Source of the DNA: Taurinivorans muris
GTDB lineage: Bacteria; Desulfobacterota; Desulfovibrionia; Desulfovibrionales; Desulfovibrionaceae
Direction of reading: 5' to 3'
DNA length: 64,000 bases
Assembly (NCBI RefSeq): GCF_025232395.1
Contig: NZ_CP065938.1
Coordinates: forward strand, 558,001-622,000
Under the pieces are notes generated by a model, which was not told the DNA's origin, made no database searches, and saw nothing but the letters and a program-made list of their open reading frames with translations. The position numbers and the translations under genes are program-made. Within the stretch, counting starts at the first letter, position 1. Each line of letters begins with the position of its first letter. Positions 36,185 through 46,558 of this stretch are shown here, one piece after another.

Positions 36185-39100
36185 ATGAAGATAAAAATAA
36201 TTCTCTCCGCCCTCCTGTTAACGTTTGCAAACATTCCTTTTGCACACGCCCTTACTTGGAGTTTCGCCCAAAATAACAATTTTGACCAAATTATTATCAG
36301 CAATAATTTGAATAAGGAAAAAATTGAAACAATCAGAACAGATACCAATAAAATACTTATTCAAGGCAAAAATTTTGATAAAAATCTGCAACTGGTCAAA
36401 GGAAATCTCATAACCGATGTCATTCCGACAGAATACGGCTTAACTGTCCTTTTGAATGATAACGCCTTCGGCTTTATCCAAAATACGGATAAAGACACGT
36501 TGATTATCGGCATATATAAAGACCCTTTGGGCGCTCGCTGGAAACCGACAGAGCAACGTATCGAATTTAATAATCAAGTCAGTGAAAAAGAAGAAACAGT
36601 TAAAGCAAAGCTTGAAGAACTGAAAGCGGAGCAAAAAAATCCCGCGAATAATGCTGCCACCCTTCAAAAAAAAGAAACAACGCAAAATACGGCAGCCGCT
36701 TCCGGCGTTCCTGCGGCAATACCATCTGATAAAACAGCAAATTCAACGCAAGCGGAACATTCTCCGCAAAAACAATCTCCTCTCGCCAAACATATGCTTG
36801 TGGCGGAAGCAAGCACAAAAGCGCCTGCAAATCAGGCAAGTCAACCCGAACCTATTAAAACCGAAGAGTTGCCGGCAGACAAACACGCTTCCGAGTTTAC
36901 TCCCCCTTCCGTATCGTATAAATTGAATACGAATCCGCCGACGGAAGCCGCCCCCATCACTCCCGAAGAATTGAAAACAAATGAGCTGAAACAGCAAGTA
37001 ACAGACAAAAATAAAAATTCCAATTCCGGTTCTTCTGAGTTGATTCAACAAAAACAAGAAAATTTACCCCTTGTTATTGAAGATAAAACGCACGATACCG
37101 TTATTCCGAATACTCCCGAAGAAGCGGGGCTTGTTCCGGCAGAACCGGATAAGCAGGAAATCAATCCCGATGCTCCCCCTGTCGGAGAAATTATCTATGT
37201 TGACGAGCAAGGCAATGAAGTTCCGCCTCCCCTTGACATTCCCGCAACAATACAAACCATGCGAAAGGCGTATAATTTAGGCGTATACGAAACGGTTTTT
37301 GAGGAAGCAGAAAAATTAAAAGGATTTAATTTACCGAAAAACCTTTTGGAAGAAATTTATTATAACAGGGCGAAAGCGTTTTTTATCATGAACAGCACAA
37401 ATATCGCGAATGTCGGAGAACAGTTCATCAACTTCGCCCATGAAGCTTTGAACGCAAGCAGCGAATCTTCTAGAAAACCCGAAATTCTTGCGGACTTGGT
37501 CGTAACGTACCTCGCCCTGAACAGACCGGAAGAGGCAAGGGCTTATACCGACATGCTCTATAAAAATTTTCCTTACAGCGTCGACACGCCCAATGCGATT
37601 TTGCTTTTAAGCGATTACTATTTGAAACAGAATGAATATGCCATTGCTTCGCAGTACCTGCAAATTTTAATTGATAATTACCCGGACAACACCTATGCCA
37701 AGAATGCGGCTTTGTTACAAATCAAAGCTCTTCATAAACTGGGAAACAATGAAAGAACCCTTTCGATGATAAACTTTACCGACCGCCGCTGGCCTAAAGT
37801 TTATTTGGAGTCTTCCGACTATCTCGTCATTAAAGCCTATATTTTTGAAGAACAGGGGCTTATCCAAGAAGCCATCGCGACTTATTGGCAGATTTTCAAC
37901 TTAAATCCGAAAGCGGAAAACGCCGGCGACATACTGTTTAAAATCGCTAATCTTTATTTTGACATCAACGAGAAAGAATCGGCAAAAAAAGTTCTCAATC
38001 AACTGTATCAAGAATTTCCTGAACATAAAAACGCCCCGAAAGCCCTGCTCTATGTCGGAGAAAACGGGCGCTACGACAACGGCTTGTCTTTGGATGAAAC
38101 CATTCAAATATTCAGCGAACCCAATTCAGAATATCCTCCTAAGTATTACAGAAAAATCATTGCCGAATATCCTGACAGCAAAGAAGCTGTCCTTGCAAAA
38201 CTCCGTTTAGCCACCCAGACATATCTTGAAAAAAACTATCTTGAAGCGGCACATCTGGCACAAAATCTGTTCAATGAGAATATTGACAAAATAGAGAGCG
38301 ACAATGCCTTGGATTTGCTGCACAGGGCGTTTAATCCGCTCATGGAGCTTTCTTTGGCGGAGCAAAACTTTGAAAGAACGTTGATCTTATGGGAGGATTT
38401 TCCCGCCATTCACGCTTTTTATGAACCTATCAGCGTAAATTTGCGAATGGCTATGGCAAGGGCTTACCTGAATAGGGATGATACCGCCAAGGCGGAGGAA
38501 CTGCTCACATATTTCATGGACAGAACACCAAAAAACGATGAGGAATATCAAAACGGACTGTATGCCTACGATATTTTCTTAGCCCATGCCATTAATAAAC
38601 AAGATTGGAACAAGGTCTTGGAAATAAATCAAAAAATTTCTCCATGGACGTTACCTGTTGAAAAAGAAAACAACAGGAAATATACAACGGCGCTTGCGGC
38701 GGAAAACATAGGGCTTGAAGCAAGGGCGCTTCCGCTTTGGCAGGAACTCGCCGCCAATGAAAGCATTCCCCTTTACCAAAGGGCTTATGCGCAGTATTTC
38801 ATTGCACGTGACGCTGAAAAGAAACAAAATCTGCGCGGAGCATATCAAGCCAATTTGGACGCTCTTGCCATGTTTGAAGATTTGCGCTCCATGCAATCCC
38901 CTTATTCCAGTATGGAAAGAGAACGTGAAAGCATTGCCGCCCTCATGGACATCACCGAAATTGCGGGCAGATACACCGAATCCATGGAATGGCTGAACCG
39001 TTACCGCAACTATGTTTCCAATACATCGACAGATTATGCCGGTTTGCAGCTTCGTGAAGCCCGCTTGCACAAAAAAATGGGCGACACCACAAGATGGAAA

Positions 39101-39220
39101 AGCATTTTGGAGGATATCAGGCGGCGTGAACCAGAATCCGTTTATGGAAAAATGGCGAGCTCTGAATTGAACACTTTTGAAATGGCAAGGGATTTAACCC
39201 GTTTTACAGGAAATAACTAA
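36185..39220 (+). CDS. large secreted TPR protein, possibly flagellar (PflA-like layout)
   Basis: 1011 residues. Signal peptide 1-22, a beta-rich N-terminal domain (about 23-120), a long Pro/Gln/Lys/Ala-rich linker (about 130-340), then a helical solenoid of tetratricopeptide repeats to the end (for example RPEEARAYTDMLYKNFPYS, NEYAIASQYLQILIDNYPDN, GLIQEAIATYWQIFNLNP). Beta domain, linker, TPR superhelix is the plan of the periplasmic flagellar disk protein PflA of Campylobacter, but length and sequence cannot prove kinship. It is coupled to a sigma-54 activator, and pth follows with no gap. Confidence 0.75.
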   Translation: MKIKIILSALLLTFANIPFAHALTWSFAQNNNFDQIIISNNLNKEKIETIRTDTNKILIQGKNFDKNLQLVKGNLITDVIPTEYGLTVLLNDNAFGFIQNTDKDTLIIGIYKDPLGARWKPTEQRIEFNNQVSEKEETVKAKLEELKAEQKNPANNAATLQKKETTQNTAAASGVPAAIPSDKTANSTQAEHSPQKQSPLAKHMLVAEASTKAPANQASQPEPIKTEELPADKHASEFTPPSVSYKLNTNPPTEAAPITPEELKTNELKQQVTDKNKNSNSGSSELIQQKQENLPLVIEDKTHDTVIPNTPEEAGLVPAEPDKQEINPDAPPVGEIIYVDEQGNEVPPPLDIPATIQTMRKAYNLGVYETVFEEAEKLKGFNLPKNLLEEIYYNRAKAFFIMNSTNIANVGEQFINFAHEALNASSESSRKPEILADLVVTYLALNRPEEARAYTDMLYKNFPYSVDTPNAILLLSDYYLKQNEYAIASQYLQILIDNYPDNTYAKNAALLQIKALHKLGNNERTLSMINFTDRRWPKVYLESSDYLVIKAYIFEEQGLIQEAIATYWQIFNLNPKAENAGDILFKIANLYFDINEKESAKKVLNQLYQEFPEHKNAPKALLYVGENGRYDNGLSLDETIQIFSEPNSEYPPKYYRKIIAEYPDSKEAVLAKLRLATQTYLEKNYLEAAHLAQNLFNENIDKIESDNALDLLHRAFNPLMELSLAEQNFERTLILWEDFPAIHAFYEPISVNLRMAMARAYLNRDDTAKAEELLTYFMDRTPKNDEEYQNGLYAYDIFLAHAINKQDWNKVLEINQKISPWTLPVEKENNRKYTTALAAENIGLEARALPLWQELAANESIPLYQRAYAQYFIARDAEKKQNLRGAYQANLDALAMFEDLRSMQSPYSSMERERESIAALMDITEIAGRYTESMEWLNRYRNYVSNTSTDYAGLQLREARLHKKMGDTTRWKSILEDIRRREPESVYGKMASSELNTFEMARDLTRFTGNN

Positions 39221-39814
39221 ATGGAAATCGGCGGTGTTTTAATCGGGCTGGGAAATCCGGGAAGCCAATATGCGGCAACAAGGCACAATATCGGTTTTCT
39301 CGCACTGGAAGCATTTTTAAAAGACATGTCCAAGGAATATCGTGTCGACCAAATTTCAAGCACAAAATTTAACGGAATAACGTTTAAGCTCGCGTATAAA
39401 AATGCCGATTGGATTTGCGCTTTTCCGCAGACATTCATGAATTTAAGCGGCGACTGCGTTCAGCCCCTGCTTGCTTGGTACAAACTGTCACCCGAAAAAC
39501 TCTTTGTCATTCATGACGAACTTGATTTAATTCCGGGCAGGATACAGCTAAAAAAAGATGGCGGAAATGCGGGACATAACGGCTTAAAATCAATCAGTTC
39601 ACGGCTGGGTACGCAAAATTATTATCGTCTGCGCATCGGTATCGGACGCCCGAAAGATTCCTCACAAGTAAGTTCCTATGTTTTAAGCGGCTTTGGACAG
39701 GACAGGGATGAGATAGAAAGCGCAATCGCTTCAAGCGTCACAGCATTGAAAGAAATACTTGAATCAGGCGCGCTGAAAGCCATGAACAAAATTAATATGA
39801 AGAAGAAAGATTAA
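39221..39814 (+). CDS. pth: peptidyl-tRNA hydrolase
   Basis: 197 residues, starting directly after the TPR gene stop. GLGNPGSQYAATRHNIGF with catalytic H22, FPQTFMNLSG, HDELDLIPGRI with D99, GGNAGHNGLKSI and RIGIGRP are all family signatures. It recycles peptidyl-tRNA released from stalled ribosomes. Confidence 0.96.
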   Translation: MEIGGVLIGLGNPGSQYAATRHNIGFLALEAFLKDMSKEYRVDQISSTKFNGITFKLAYKNADWICAFPQTFMNLSGDCVQPLLAWYKLSPEKLFVIHDELDLIPGRIQLKKDGGNAGHNGLKSISSRLGTQNYYRLRIGIGRPKDSSQVSSYVLSGFGQDRDEIESAIASSVTALKEILESGALKAMNKINMKKKD

Positions 39815-39913
39815 TCTTGCCAAAGCTGAAAAAAATGGCTATAAGGCAAATGCAATCCATTTTTATATCTTTTTTCCCCTTTACAATCTATTTTTATTAC
39901 GGACGGATTTTTT

Positions 39914-41479
39914 ATGTCTGAAACTGTTGCAAAAACAAAAAGAAGAAAAATTGTGGCTGAGAATGTTGTTGAAGAAAAACCCGTGAAATCAACACGCGGA
40001 AGAAAACCAAAAAAAGAAACAGAAAATATTCAAGAACAAGAAATCTCTTCCATGCCTGATCTTTCTTCAGAACAAGAAATTTTTTCCGAGCCGCAGCCTC
40101 TTGATGATTATTCCTACGCACTTGCTGATGATACTACCCCAAAAAAACAATATAAAAGAAAATTCATTCATAAAAAGACACCTTCCCAAGAACAAATTTC
40201 CGAGAAAAATTCCGCAGCGGAAACATTTTTAAGCTTATCGGAATTAAAAACCCGCAGTATGAACGAGCTGATGGATTTAGCAGAAAAATATCAACTCGAT
40301 AATGCAAGCAGCATGCGCAAACAAGAATTGATTTTCGCGTTATTGCAGTCCTGCGTTTCACAAAACGGAACCATCATAGCCGACGGAGTTCTTGAAGTTC
40401 TTCCGGACGGATACGGATTTTTGCGTTCCCCTTTAAGCAGTTATATGCCGGGGGCTGATGATGTTTATGTTTCTCCTTCGCAAATCCGCCGTTATCATTT
40501 GCGCAAAGGCGATATTGTCAAAGGGCAGATCCGCCCTCCCAAAGAAGGAGAACGCTATTTCGCCCTTGTGAAAGTCAATGAAGTGGGCTTTGAACCTCCG
40601 GAAAATGCCAAGCATTTGGTATTGTTTGACAACCTGACCCCTATTTTTCCGGATCAGCAGCTGCGCATAGAAACCGATGAAAACAACCTTTCCGGACGCG
40701 TTATCGATATGATGTCCCCCATCGGACGCGGACAGCGCGGTTTAATTTTGGCTCCTCCCAAAACCGGGAAAACAACGTTACTGCAAAATATCGCCAACGC
40801 AATCAGCGCTTCTTATCCGGAAATATATCTTATCGTGCTTCTTATCGACGAAAGACCCGAAGAAGTCACGGATATGGAGCGCACGGTTAAAAACGCCGAA
40901 GTGATCAGCTCCACCTTTGACGAACCGCCGCAGCGCCACGTTCAAGTTACTGAAATGGTTTTAGAAAAAGCCAAACGTTTGGTCGAAAGAAAAAAAGACG
41001 TTGTGATTATTTTAGATTCAATAACCCGCTTGGGACGAGCTTACAACGCCGTTACGCCTTCTTCCGGCAAAGTTTTGTCAGGCGGGCTGGATGCCAACGC
41101 GCTGCAAAGACCCAAACGTTTTTTTGGCGCGGCAAGAAATATTGAAGGCGGCGGAAGTCTGACCATTATCGCTTCCGCATTGATTGATACCGGATCACGC
41201 ATGGACGAAGTGATTTTTGAAGAATTTAAAGGCACCGGCAATATGGATATCTATCTTGACCGCCATTTGGCTGAAAAACGGGTCTTTCCGGCAATTGACA
41301 TCAATAAGACCGGTACTCGGAAAGAAGATTTGCTCCTTTCCGAAGAAAATCTTAATCGGATTTGGATATTGAGAAAAATTCTGGCGCCGATGTCCTCCAT
41401 CGACAGTATGGAATTTTTGCTTGATAAAATGCGCGGTACCAAAAATAACAAAGACTTTCTCAATGGAATGAGCAAATAA
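39914..41479 (+). CDS. rho: transcription termination factor Rho
   Basis: 521 residues, about 100 more than E. coli Rho because of a charged, low-complexity N-terminal extension (about 1-110). Then the N-terminal helical domain ([13 protein letters not shown]), the RNA-binding cold-shock-like fold ([16 protein letters not shown]), Walker A PPKTGKTT (281-288), Walker [18 protein letters not shown] loop and R loop regions. N-terminal extensions of this sort are known in several phyla and can add RNA binding or phase separation. It has its own short upstream gap. Confidence 0.97.
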   Translation: MSETVAKTKRRKIVAENVVEEKPVKSTRGRKPKKETENIQEQEISSMPDLSSEQEIFSEPQPLDDYSYALADDTTPKKQYKRKFIHKKTPSQEQISEKNSAAETFLSLSELKTRSMNELMDLAEKYQLDNASSMRKQELIFALLQSCVSQNGTIIADGVLEVLPDGYGFLRSPLSSYMPGADDVYVSPSQIRRYHLRKGDIVKGQIRPPKEGERYFALVKVNEVGFEPPENAKHLVLFDNLTPIFPDQQLRIETDENNLSGRVIDMMSPIGRGQRGLILAPPKTGKTTLLQNIANAISASYPEIYLIVLLIDERPEEVTDMERTVKNAEVISSTFDEPPQRHVQVTEMVLEKAKRLVERKKDVVIILDSITRLGRAYNAVTPSSGKVLSGGLDANALQRPKRFFGAARNIEGGGSLTIIASALIDTGSRMDEVIFEEFKGTGNMDIYLDRHLAEKRVFPAIDINKTGTRKEDLLLSEENLNRIWILRKILAPMSSIDSMEFLLDKMRGTKNNKDFLNGMSK

Positions 41480-41485
41480 GACAAT

Positions 41486-42646
41486 ATGAGCAATAACCAA
41501 GAAAATAACGAGAATACGTCTAAAAAAACAAAAATAAAAGCCAAACAGTTTGAAAATCTTTTTGAAGAATTAAAACTTGAAAAATCAGGCATAATTCATA
41601 AAATATTCGCACCCGTCATAAAAATATTCAAACCTGTTTTTTCCAAGCTTGCTTTCCTTAAAAAGAAAAAAATTTGGATACCGCTTCTTGTTTTTCATAT
41701 TCTCTTATTTTCCGGCATAGGCATTTTCAGCTATTATCAATCAATAAAAAATTACAGAGCCGATTATATTCTCAGCTCTCTGCAAAATTCATTAATCAAT
41801 AACGACCCTGTTCTTTTTAATGAAATTATCGATTTTTCAGATTTTTCCACACATTTTATCAATGATTTCATTAAATTAATTCAGGGATACAAATATGTGT
41901 ATACGCAAATCGGTGAAATTCCCTCCACGAAAACCATAGAAGACAATATTTCCTTATTATTGCTGGATATTTTTAAAGGAAATGAATATAAGAACGATTT
42001 CATCAATAAAACCCGGTTCATTCCCCAAAATATCAGCCAGCTCCTGAAAGAAGCGAATTTTAAAATATCCAAAGACGATAAGACAAAAACGTACACAATC
42101 ACCACGACGATTTTTGACGAATATTGGCAAAGCATCCCTATCAGGCTTGAACTGCAAAAAACAGATGAAGGGCTTAAAATCATAAAATTAGCCAATCTCG
42201 ACGAAATATTGCAAACGTACAATTATCTGCTCTCGAAACGCCATAATCAGGAACAGAATTTCAATACCTTAAAAGACCGTAAAGAACGTTACAACATCGT
42301 AAGATACTTGCCAAATTCCAAATGTACGGCAAAATTGACCAAAAACCGTGAAAAAGACATGCTTTTTATTTCTTATAGCGCTGATCCGAATTTTCTTTCG
42401 GAAAACCTTGTTTCTTATGCCGTAACTATCACTGTCAGCAATGACGAAGGATTGAATATTTTAGAGCAAACGTTTAAAAACAATACGATAGTTACTCCGG
42501 ACAGCGGCGTTCAAACGGCTTGGCAAATTCCCCTCACCGCAGAACAGCTTGAGCAGCTCTCGGCAGCCAATGCCGTACTTTGTGAAGCAACGCCTTCCAT
42601 GATCAATGCGGAAAACGGAGATTACTTCGACGTTAGAAAAAAGTAA
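41486..42646 (+). CDS. conserved membrane protein of unknown function, next to rho
   Basis: 386 residues. Polar N-terminus, two short amphipathic/lysine-rich helices, one membrane segment (about 68-86, IWIPLLVFHILLFSGIGIF), and a periplasmic domain of about 300 residues with a helical first half and a beta-rich second half ending LCEATPSMINAENGDYF. This is a type II membrane topology. I recognise no domain. The gene starts 6 bases after rho and is likely in its transcript. Confidence 0.65.
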   Translation: MSNNQENNENTSKKTKIKAKQFENLFEELKLEKSGIIHKIFAPVIKIFKPVFSKLAFLKKKKIWIPLLVFHILLFSGIGIFSYYQSIKNYRADYILSSLQNSLINNDPVLFNEIIDFSDFSTHFINDFIKLIQGYKYVYTQIGEIPSTKTIEDNISLLLLDIFKGNEYKNDFINKTRFIPQNISQLLKEANFKISKDDKTKTYTITTTIFDEYWQSIPIRLELQKTDEGLKIIKLANLDEILQTYNYLLSKRHNQEQNFNTLKDRKERYNIVRYLPNSKCTAKLTKNREKDMLFISYSADPNFLSENLVSYAVTITVSNDEGLNILEQTFKNNTIVTPDSGVQTAWQIPLTAEQLEQLSAANAVLCEATPSMINAENGDYFDVRKK

Positions 42647-42703
42647 TTGCCAGTTTTTAAATTTAACCGTATAATTACGTATGATTTTTTCTAAGGAGAA
42701 AAT

Positions 42704-43447
42704 ATGGCTCGTTCAATACATTTAGCACTTCATATTCACAAAGACCCTGCCGCCATGGCGGAACGCGTTGCACACCATTTGGTACAAATTTGTGAAGAAG
42801 CAATCGAAGAAAGAGGTATTTTCACTCTTGCGCTCTCAGGCGGCACCACGCCTATCCCTCTTTTCAGGCTTTTGGCGGAAAATGACTGGGCGGAACGGCT
42901 GCCATGGGAAAAAATCATGATTTATTGGGGCGATGAATACTGCGTTCATCCTGACGACCCCAAAAGCAATTACGGCATTGCCAGACGCGAACTTTTGTCA
43001 AAAGTACCCGCAACCCGTTTTTACAGAATGAAAGGTGAAGGCAATCCGGTAGAATCCGCACTTGCTTATGAAAATTTAATTAAGGAACATTTCCGCTTAG
43101 CCCCCGGAGAATTTCCAAAATTCGACTGTATTTTGTTAGGGCTTGGCGACGACGGACACACCGCATCCCTTTTCCCCGGAGAATACGCCATTCAAGAAAA
43201 AGAGCGCATTGTTATCGACCAATACGTGCGCAGCAGAAATGCGGATAGGATTACACTGACACTTCCTGTTTTAAATAATGCCCGCTGCTGTTTATTCATG
43301 GTCACCGGCAAAGAAAAGCATGACGCTTTAAGCAAAACCCTCAATCTTTTAAGCGAACCGGAACTTCCCGCTCAATTCGTACGTCCCACCGGCGGGGACT
43401 TGATTTGGGTTGTTGATGAAAGCGCTGCCCTTGGCATTGATAAATAG
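42704..43447 (+). CDS. pgl: 6-phosphogluconolactonase
   Basis: 247 residues of the DevB/SOL family: LALSGGTTPIPLFRLL (about 43-58), MIYWGDEYCVHPDDPKSNYG and LLGLGDDGHTASLFPG, the latter holding the catalytic Asp/His. It hydrolyses 6-phosphogluconolactone in the oxidative pentose phosphate pathway. AAGGAG stands before the ATG. zwf and gnd are not nearby. Confidence 0.93.
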   Translation: MARSIHLALHIHKDPAAMAERVAHHLVQICEEAIEERGIFTLALSGGTTPIPLFRLLAENDWAERLPWEKIMIYWGDEYCVHPDDPKSNYGIARRELLSKVPATRFYRMKGEGNPVESALAYENLIKEHFRLAPGEFPKFDCILLGLGDDGHTASLFPGEYAIQEKERIVIDQYVRSRNADRITLTLPVLNNARCCLFMVTGKEKHDALSKTLNLLSEPELPAQFVRPTGGDLIWVVDESAALGIDK

Positions 43448-43500
43448 TGACAATTCAATTTATCATTTTTATAATTACCAATCGAATATAGGAAAAAAGC

Positions 43501-44217
43501 ATGGATATAAAGGAAATCGATATCTTAGGTGATGATATTGACAACCACTGGTATTATAAGTCAAAGGCTTTGGCTGTTTCCAAAGTTTTACAGCCCTATA
43601 AGAAAGATACGATTTTTGACATAGGAGCAGGTTCCGCTTTTTTCTCTAAATACCTTATCAAAAATTCAGGGGTAAAAGAATCTTGGTGCGTCGACATAGC
43701 GTACGATTCCGAATATGACGAACAGTATGCCGAAGGACTTATCCATTATAGAGAGGAATGTCCGGAAGTTGAACCTGATTTGACTTTATTTGTCGACGTA
43801 CTCGAACATATTGACGATGATGAGGCATTTCTGAAAAGTTATGTGGAAAAAGCACCAAAAGGAAGCTATTTCTTCATATCCGTTCCCGCATTCAAGTTTT
43901 TATGGAGCCAGCACGATGTTTTTCTTGGACATAAACGGCGCTATACGTTAAAAAACTTAGAAAATCTTGTTGAAAATTCTTCTCTTTGTCCTGTGAACAG
44001 TTTTTATTATTTTGGTTCCGTTTTTCCTTTAGCCGTACTAACCCGTATGGCTGACAACCTCTTTTCAAAAAAAGACACTCCTAAATCCCAATTGCAGCGC
44101 CATTCAAAATTTGTAAATTCCTTTTTGTCTTTTCTTTGCACTCAAGAAACAAAAATTATGCAAAAAAATCGTTTCTTCGGTCTTTCCGCCATGTGTATCG
44201 CGTATAAAAAAGACTAG
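43501..44217 (+). CDS. class I SAM-dependent methyltransferase
   Basis: 238 residues: motif I TIFDIGAGSAFFSKYL (about 37-52), CVDIAYDSEY as motif II, LFVDVLEHIDDDEAFL as motif IV, and HDVFLGHKRRYTLKNLENL, a motif common in methyltransferases linked to lipid or glycan pathways. The C-terminal half has hydrophobic patches that may touch the membrane. It is preceded by AGGAAAAAAGC and stands alone. Confidence 0.78.
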   Translation: MDIKEIDILGDDIDNHWYYKSKALAVSKVLQPYKKDTIFDIGAGSAFFSKYLIKNSGVKESWCVDIAYDSEYDEQYAEGLIHYREECPEVEPDLTLFVDVLEHIDDDEAFLKSYVEKAPKGSYFFISVPAFKFLWSQHDVFLGHKRRYTLKNLENLVENSSLCPVNSFYYFGSVFPLAVLTRMADNLFSKKDTPKSQLQRHSKFVNSFLSFLCTQETKIMQKNRFFGLSAMCIAYKKD

Positions 44218-44680
44218 AATATTTCAGCATAGCATGCATATTTTTTATGACTCTTGACCACTATCTTTTTCAAGATTATGATTATGAATTCAGAAATGAG
44301 AATTTTGCGGATTTTATGGAACAAATTTACTTTAAAAACAAAAAGTGATGTCTAGCCCCTTTTTTATTTTTTGGGGAATTATAGCTCTGCTGTCGCTATC
44401 CGCAAAGCTCGTAAACTCGCTGACGGCTATTGCACCCCCTAAACGCAAACCCGCTATGGGCAAAGTCTGTAACGGTGTTGTTTTATTATCTGATTTTATC
44501 AATATTGTCTTGTAATATTAAAACGTTTTGAATAGGGAGCACAGGAAAACTTTTGGAAAAGTTTTCCCCGTGAAAGTTTAAATTTTGTATCTGTAATTCT
44601 AGATGCTAGAAAGATGTGTTATCTGTCTGAATTTTTTCGTTCCTCCGGCTTAGCCAGTGTTTTTCTACACTGAAGCGACA
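44218..44680. other. intergenic region with nested inverted repeats
   Basis: About 460 bases. A 33-codon frame at 44247-44348 has no ribosome site and is doubtful. GGGG (44373) and ATAGC (44381) pair with GCTAT (44426) and CCCC (44435) around a repeat-rich core, suggesting one structured element. A perfect 24-base palindrome (11-bp arms) lies at 44544-44567. Copy 1 of a dispersed repeat follows at 44631. Confidence 0.5.
44544..44567. repeat. perfect 24-bp inverted repeat
   Basis: GGAAAACTTTT, GG, AAAAGTTTTCC. Stem of eleven pairs with a two-base centre; not followed by a T run, so not an ordinary terminator. Confidence 0.7.
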
Positions 44681-44688
44681 AAAAAGCC
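44631..44688 (-). repeat. dispersed repeat, copy 1 (downstream of pyrG)
   Basis: Shares an ordered set of blocks with 58361-58421: CTGAA-ATTTTT, TAGCC-GGTG-like, poly-T, then CG-C-AAAAAAGCC. Both copies abut the 3' side of an intrinsic terminator of a - strand gene (pyrG, glyA). Confidence 0.5.
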
Positions 44689-44705
44689 TCTCAAAAAGAG
44701 GGGCA
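44681..44705 (-). terminator. intrinsic terminator of pyrG
   Basis: On the - strand GCCCCTC, TTTTT loop, GAGAGGC and a T6 run. Confidence 0.85.
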
Positions 44706-44710
44706 ACTTT

Positions 44711-46363
44711 CTATGCTTCGTTATTTTTAATCGAAGCCGCAATAAAATCTCTGAATAAAGGGTGTGCTTTCATGGGATTGGATTTGAATTCCGGATGGAA
44801 CTGACAGCCGACAAACCATGGGTGATTTGCAATTTCCACAATTTCCATAAGTTCGTCATCAGGTGATGTTCCACTGAAAATAAGACCTTTTTCTTCAAGT
44901 ATCGCTTTAAACTTATTGTTAAATTCGTAACGGTGGCGGTGTCTTTCAAAAATTTCATCCGCCTTGTAGGCATCATATGCCTTAGTGCCTTTTTTCAATT
45001 TGCAGGGGTACGCGCCAAGACGCATGGTTCCGCCCTTATCGCTTGTGCAATCGCGGATTTCACGTTTATTTGTTCTAAAATCAAACCATTCTTTAATCAA
45101 ATAAATAACATTGTTTTCGCAATCAGGCACAAATTCTTCAGAATTGGCATCGGATATTCCGGCAACATTACGTGAAAATTCCATAACGGCGCATTGCATG
45201 CCCAAACAAATTCCGAAAAACGGAATCTTGTTTTCACGTGCATAGCGTATCGCCTCAATTTTTCCCTCAACACCTCTATACCCAAATCCACCGGGAACCA
45301 AAACACCGTTACAACCCGCAAGCATATCCGCGACATTGTCTTTGCTTATTTCTTCGGAATTCACATAACGCAGCTGGACTGTTGCAAAATTGGCAACGCC
45401 GGCATGAATAAGCGCTTCATGCAAGCTTTTATATGCCTCTTTCAAATCAACATATTTTCCGACAATCCCGATAGTTACAGTATGTTTTGGATTGTTGAAA
45501 TCAGCGATCAGCTTGCGCCAAGGGTCAAGTTTCGGATTTCCCGCATTGAGCTGCAGCATGATTACAACTTTTTGGTCAAATCCTTCCTCATAAAATTTTA
45601 AAGGAACTTCATAAACATTTTTGACGTCAACAGAAGAAAAAACCGCTCCTTCTTCAACATTGCAGAAAAGGGAAATCTTGCGCTTCAATTCTGTCGGGAT
45701 TGTTTCCTCACAGCGGCAAAGAACAATATCAGGCTGTACCCCAATGGAAAGAAGCTCTTTTACGCTGTGCTGGGTCGGTTTCGTCTTATATTCGCCGGCG
45801 GCGCGAAGGTAAGGAACCAAAGTCAAATGGATATTCAGGCAATTGTTCCTGCCAAGTTCGGAGCGAAGCTGGCGCATAGCTTCCAAAAACGGCAAACTTT
45901 CAATATCGCCGACAGTACCGCCGATTTCAATAATAGCGACATCTGGAGCGTCTTCAGGACTTGCGTCCGCAGCCAAACTCAGCATACAGCGTTTGATTTC
46001 ATCGGTAATATGCGGAATGACCTGCACGGTTCCTCCGAGATAATCGCCGCGGCGTTCCTTATTCAAAACAGTGTAATAAACACGTCCTGCCGAAGTGCTG
46101 TTTCTTTTGGACAGTGAAATGCCGAGATAGCGTTCATAATGCCCTAAATCAAGATCGGTTTCCGCGCCGTCGTCAGTGACATACACTTCCCCATGCTGAA
46201 AAGGGTTCATTGTTCCGGGGTCGACATTAATATATGGATCAAGCTTTTGAATAGTAACTTTAAGCCCTCTGGCTTTGAGCAATGCTCCTAAAGAAGCTGC
46301 TGCAAGACCTTTACCTAAAGAAGATAAAACACCGCCGGTTACAAAAATAAACTTGGTTTTCAT
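44711..46363 (-). CDS. pyrG: CTP synthase
   Basis: 550 residues, full length. N-terminal synthetase domain ([33 protein letters not shown] with the P-loop; [39 protein letters not shown]), then a class I glutamine amidotransferase domain with [10 protein letters not shown] (catalytic Cys) and the His-Glu pair in [10 protein letters not shown]. It makes CTP from UTP with glutamine. It is divergent from purQ, about 195 bases away. Confidence 0.98.
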   Translation of the reverse strand: MKTKFIFVTGGVLSSLGKGLAAASLGALLKARGLKVTIQKLDPYINVDPGTMNPFQHGEVYVTDDGAETDLDLGHYERYLGISLSKRNSTSAGRVYYTVLNKERRGDYLGGTVQVIPHITDEIKRCMLSLAADASPEDAPDVAIIEIGGTVGDIESLPFLEAMRQLRSELGRNNCLNIHLTLVPYLRAAGEYKTKPTQHSVKELLSIGVQPDIVLCRCEETIPTELKRKISLFCNVEEGAVFSSVDVKNVYEVPLKFYEEGFDQKVVIMLQLNAGNPKLDPWRKLIADFNNPKHTVTIGIVGKYVDLKEAYKSLHEALIHAGVANFATVQLRYVNSEEISKDNVADMLAGCNGVLVPGGFGYRGVEGKIEAIRYARENKIPFFGICLGMQCAVMEFSRNVAGISDANSEEFVPDCENNVIYLIKEWFDFRTNKREIRDCTSDKGGTMRLGAYPCKLKKGTKAYDAYKADEIFERHRHRYEFNNKFKAILEEKGLIFSGTSPDDELMEIVEIANHPWFVGCQFHPEFKSNPMKAHPLFRDFIAASIKNNEA

Positions 46364-46558
46364 GCTGACCTCAATAAAAGTTATTACTCAAATAAGAAAG
46401 AAAGCCAAAAACGAACAAAAATTTTTCTTTTTATCACGCATTGACCTTTTATTATTTCGCTACTATACTATATTTTCAAAAGAAGAAAAGAAAATTTTTT
46501 TAATAAAAAAATATAAATTAAAACAAATAGTTTTATTAAAAAACATAATGGAGCTAAA

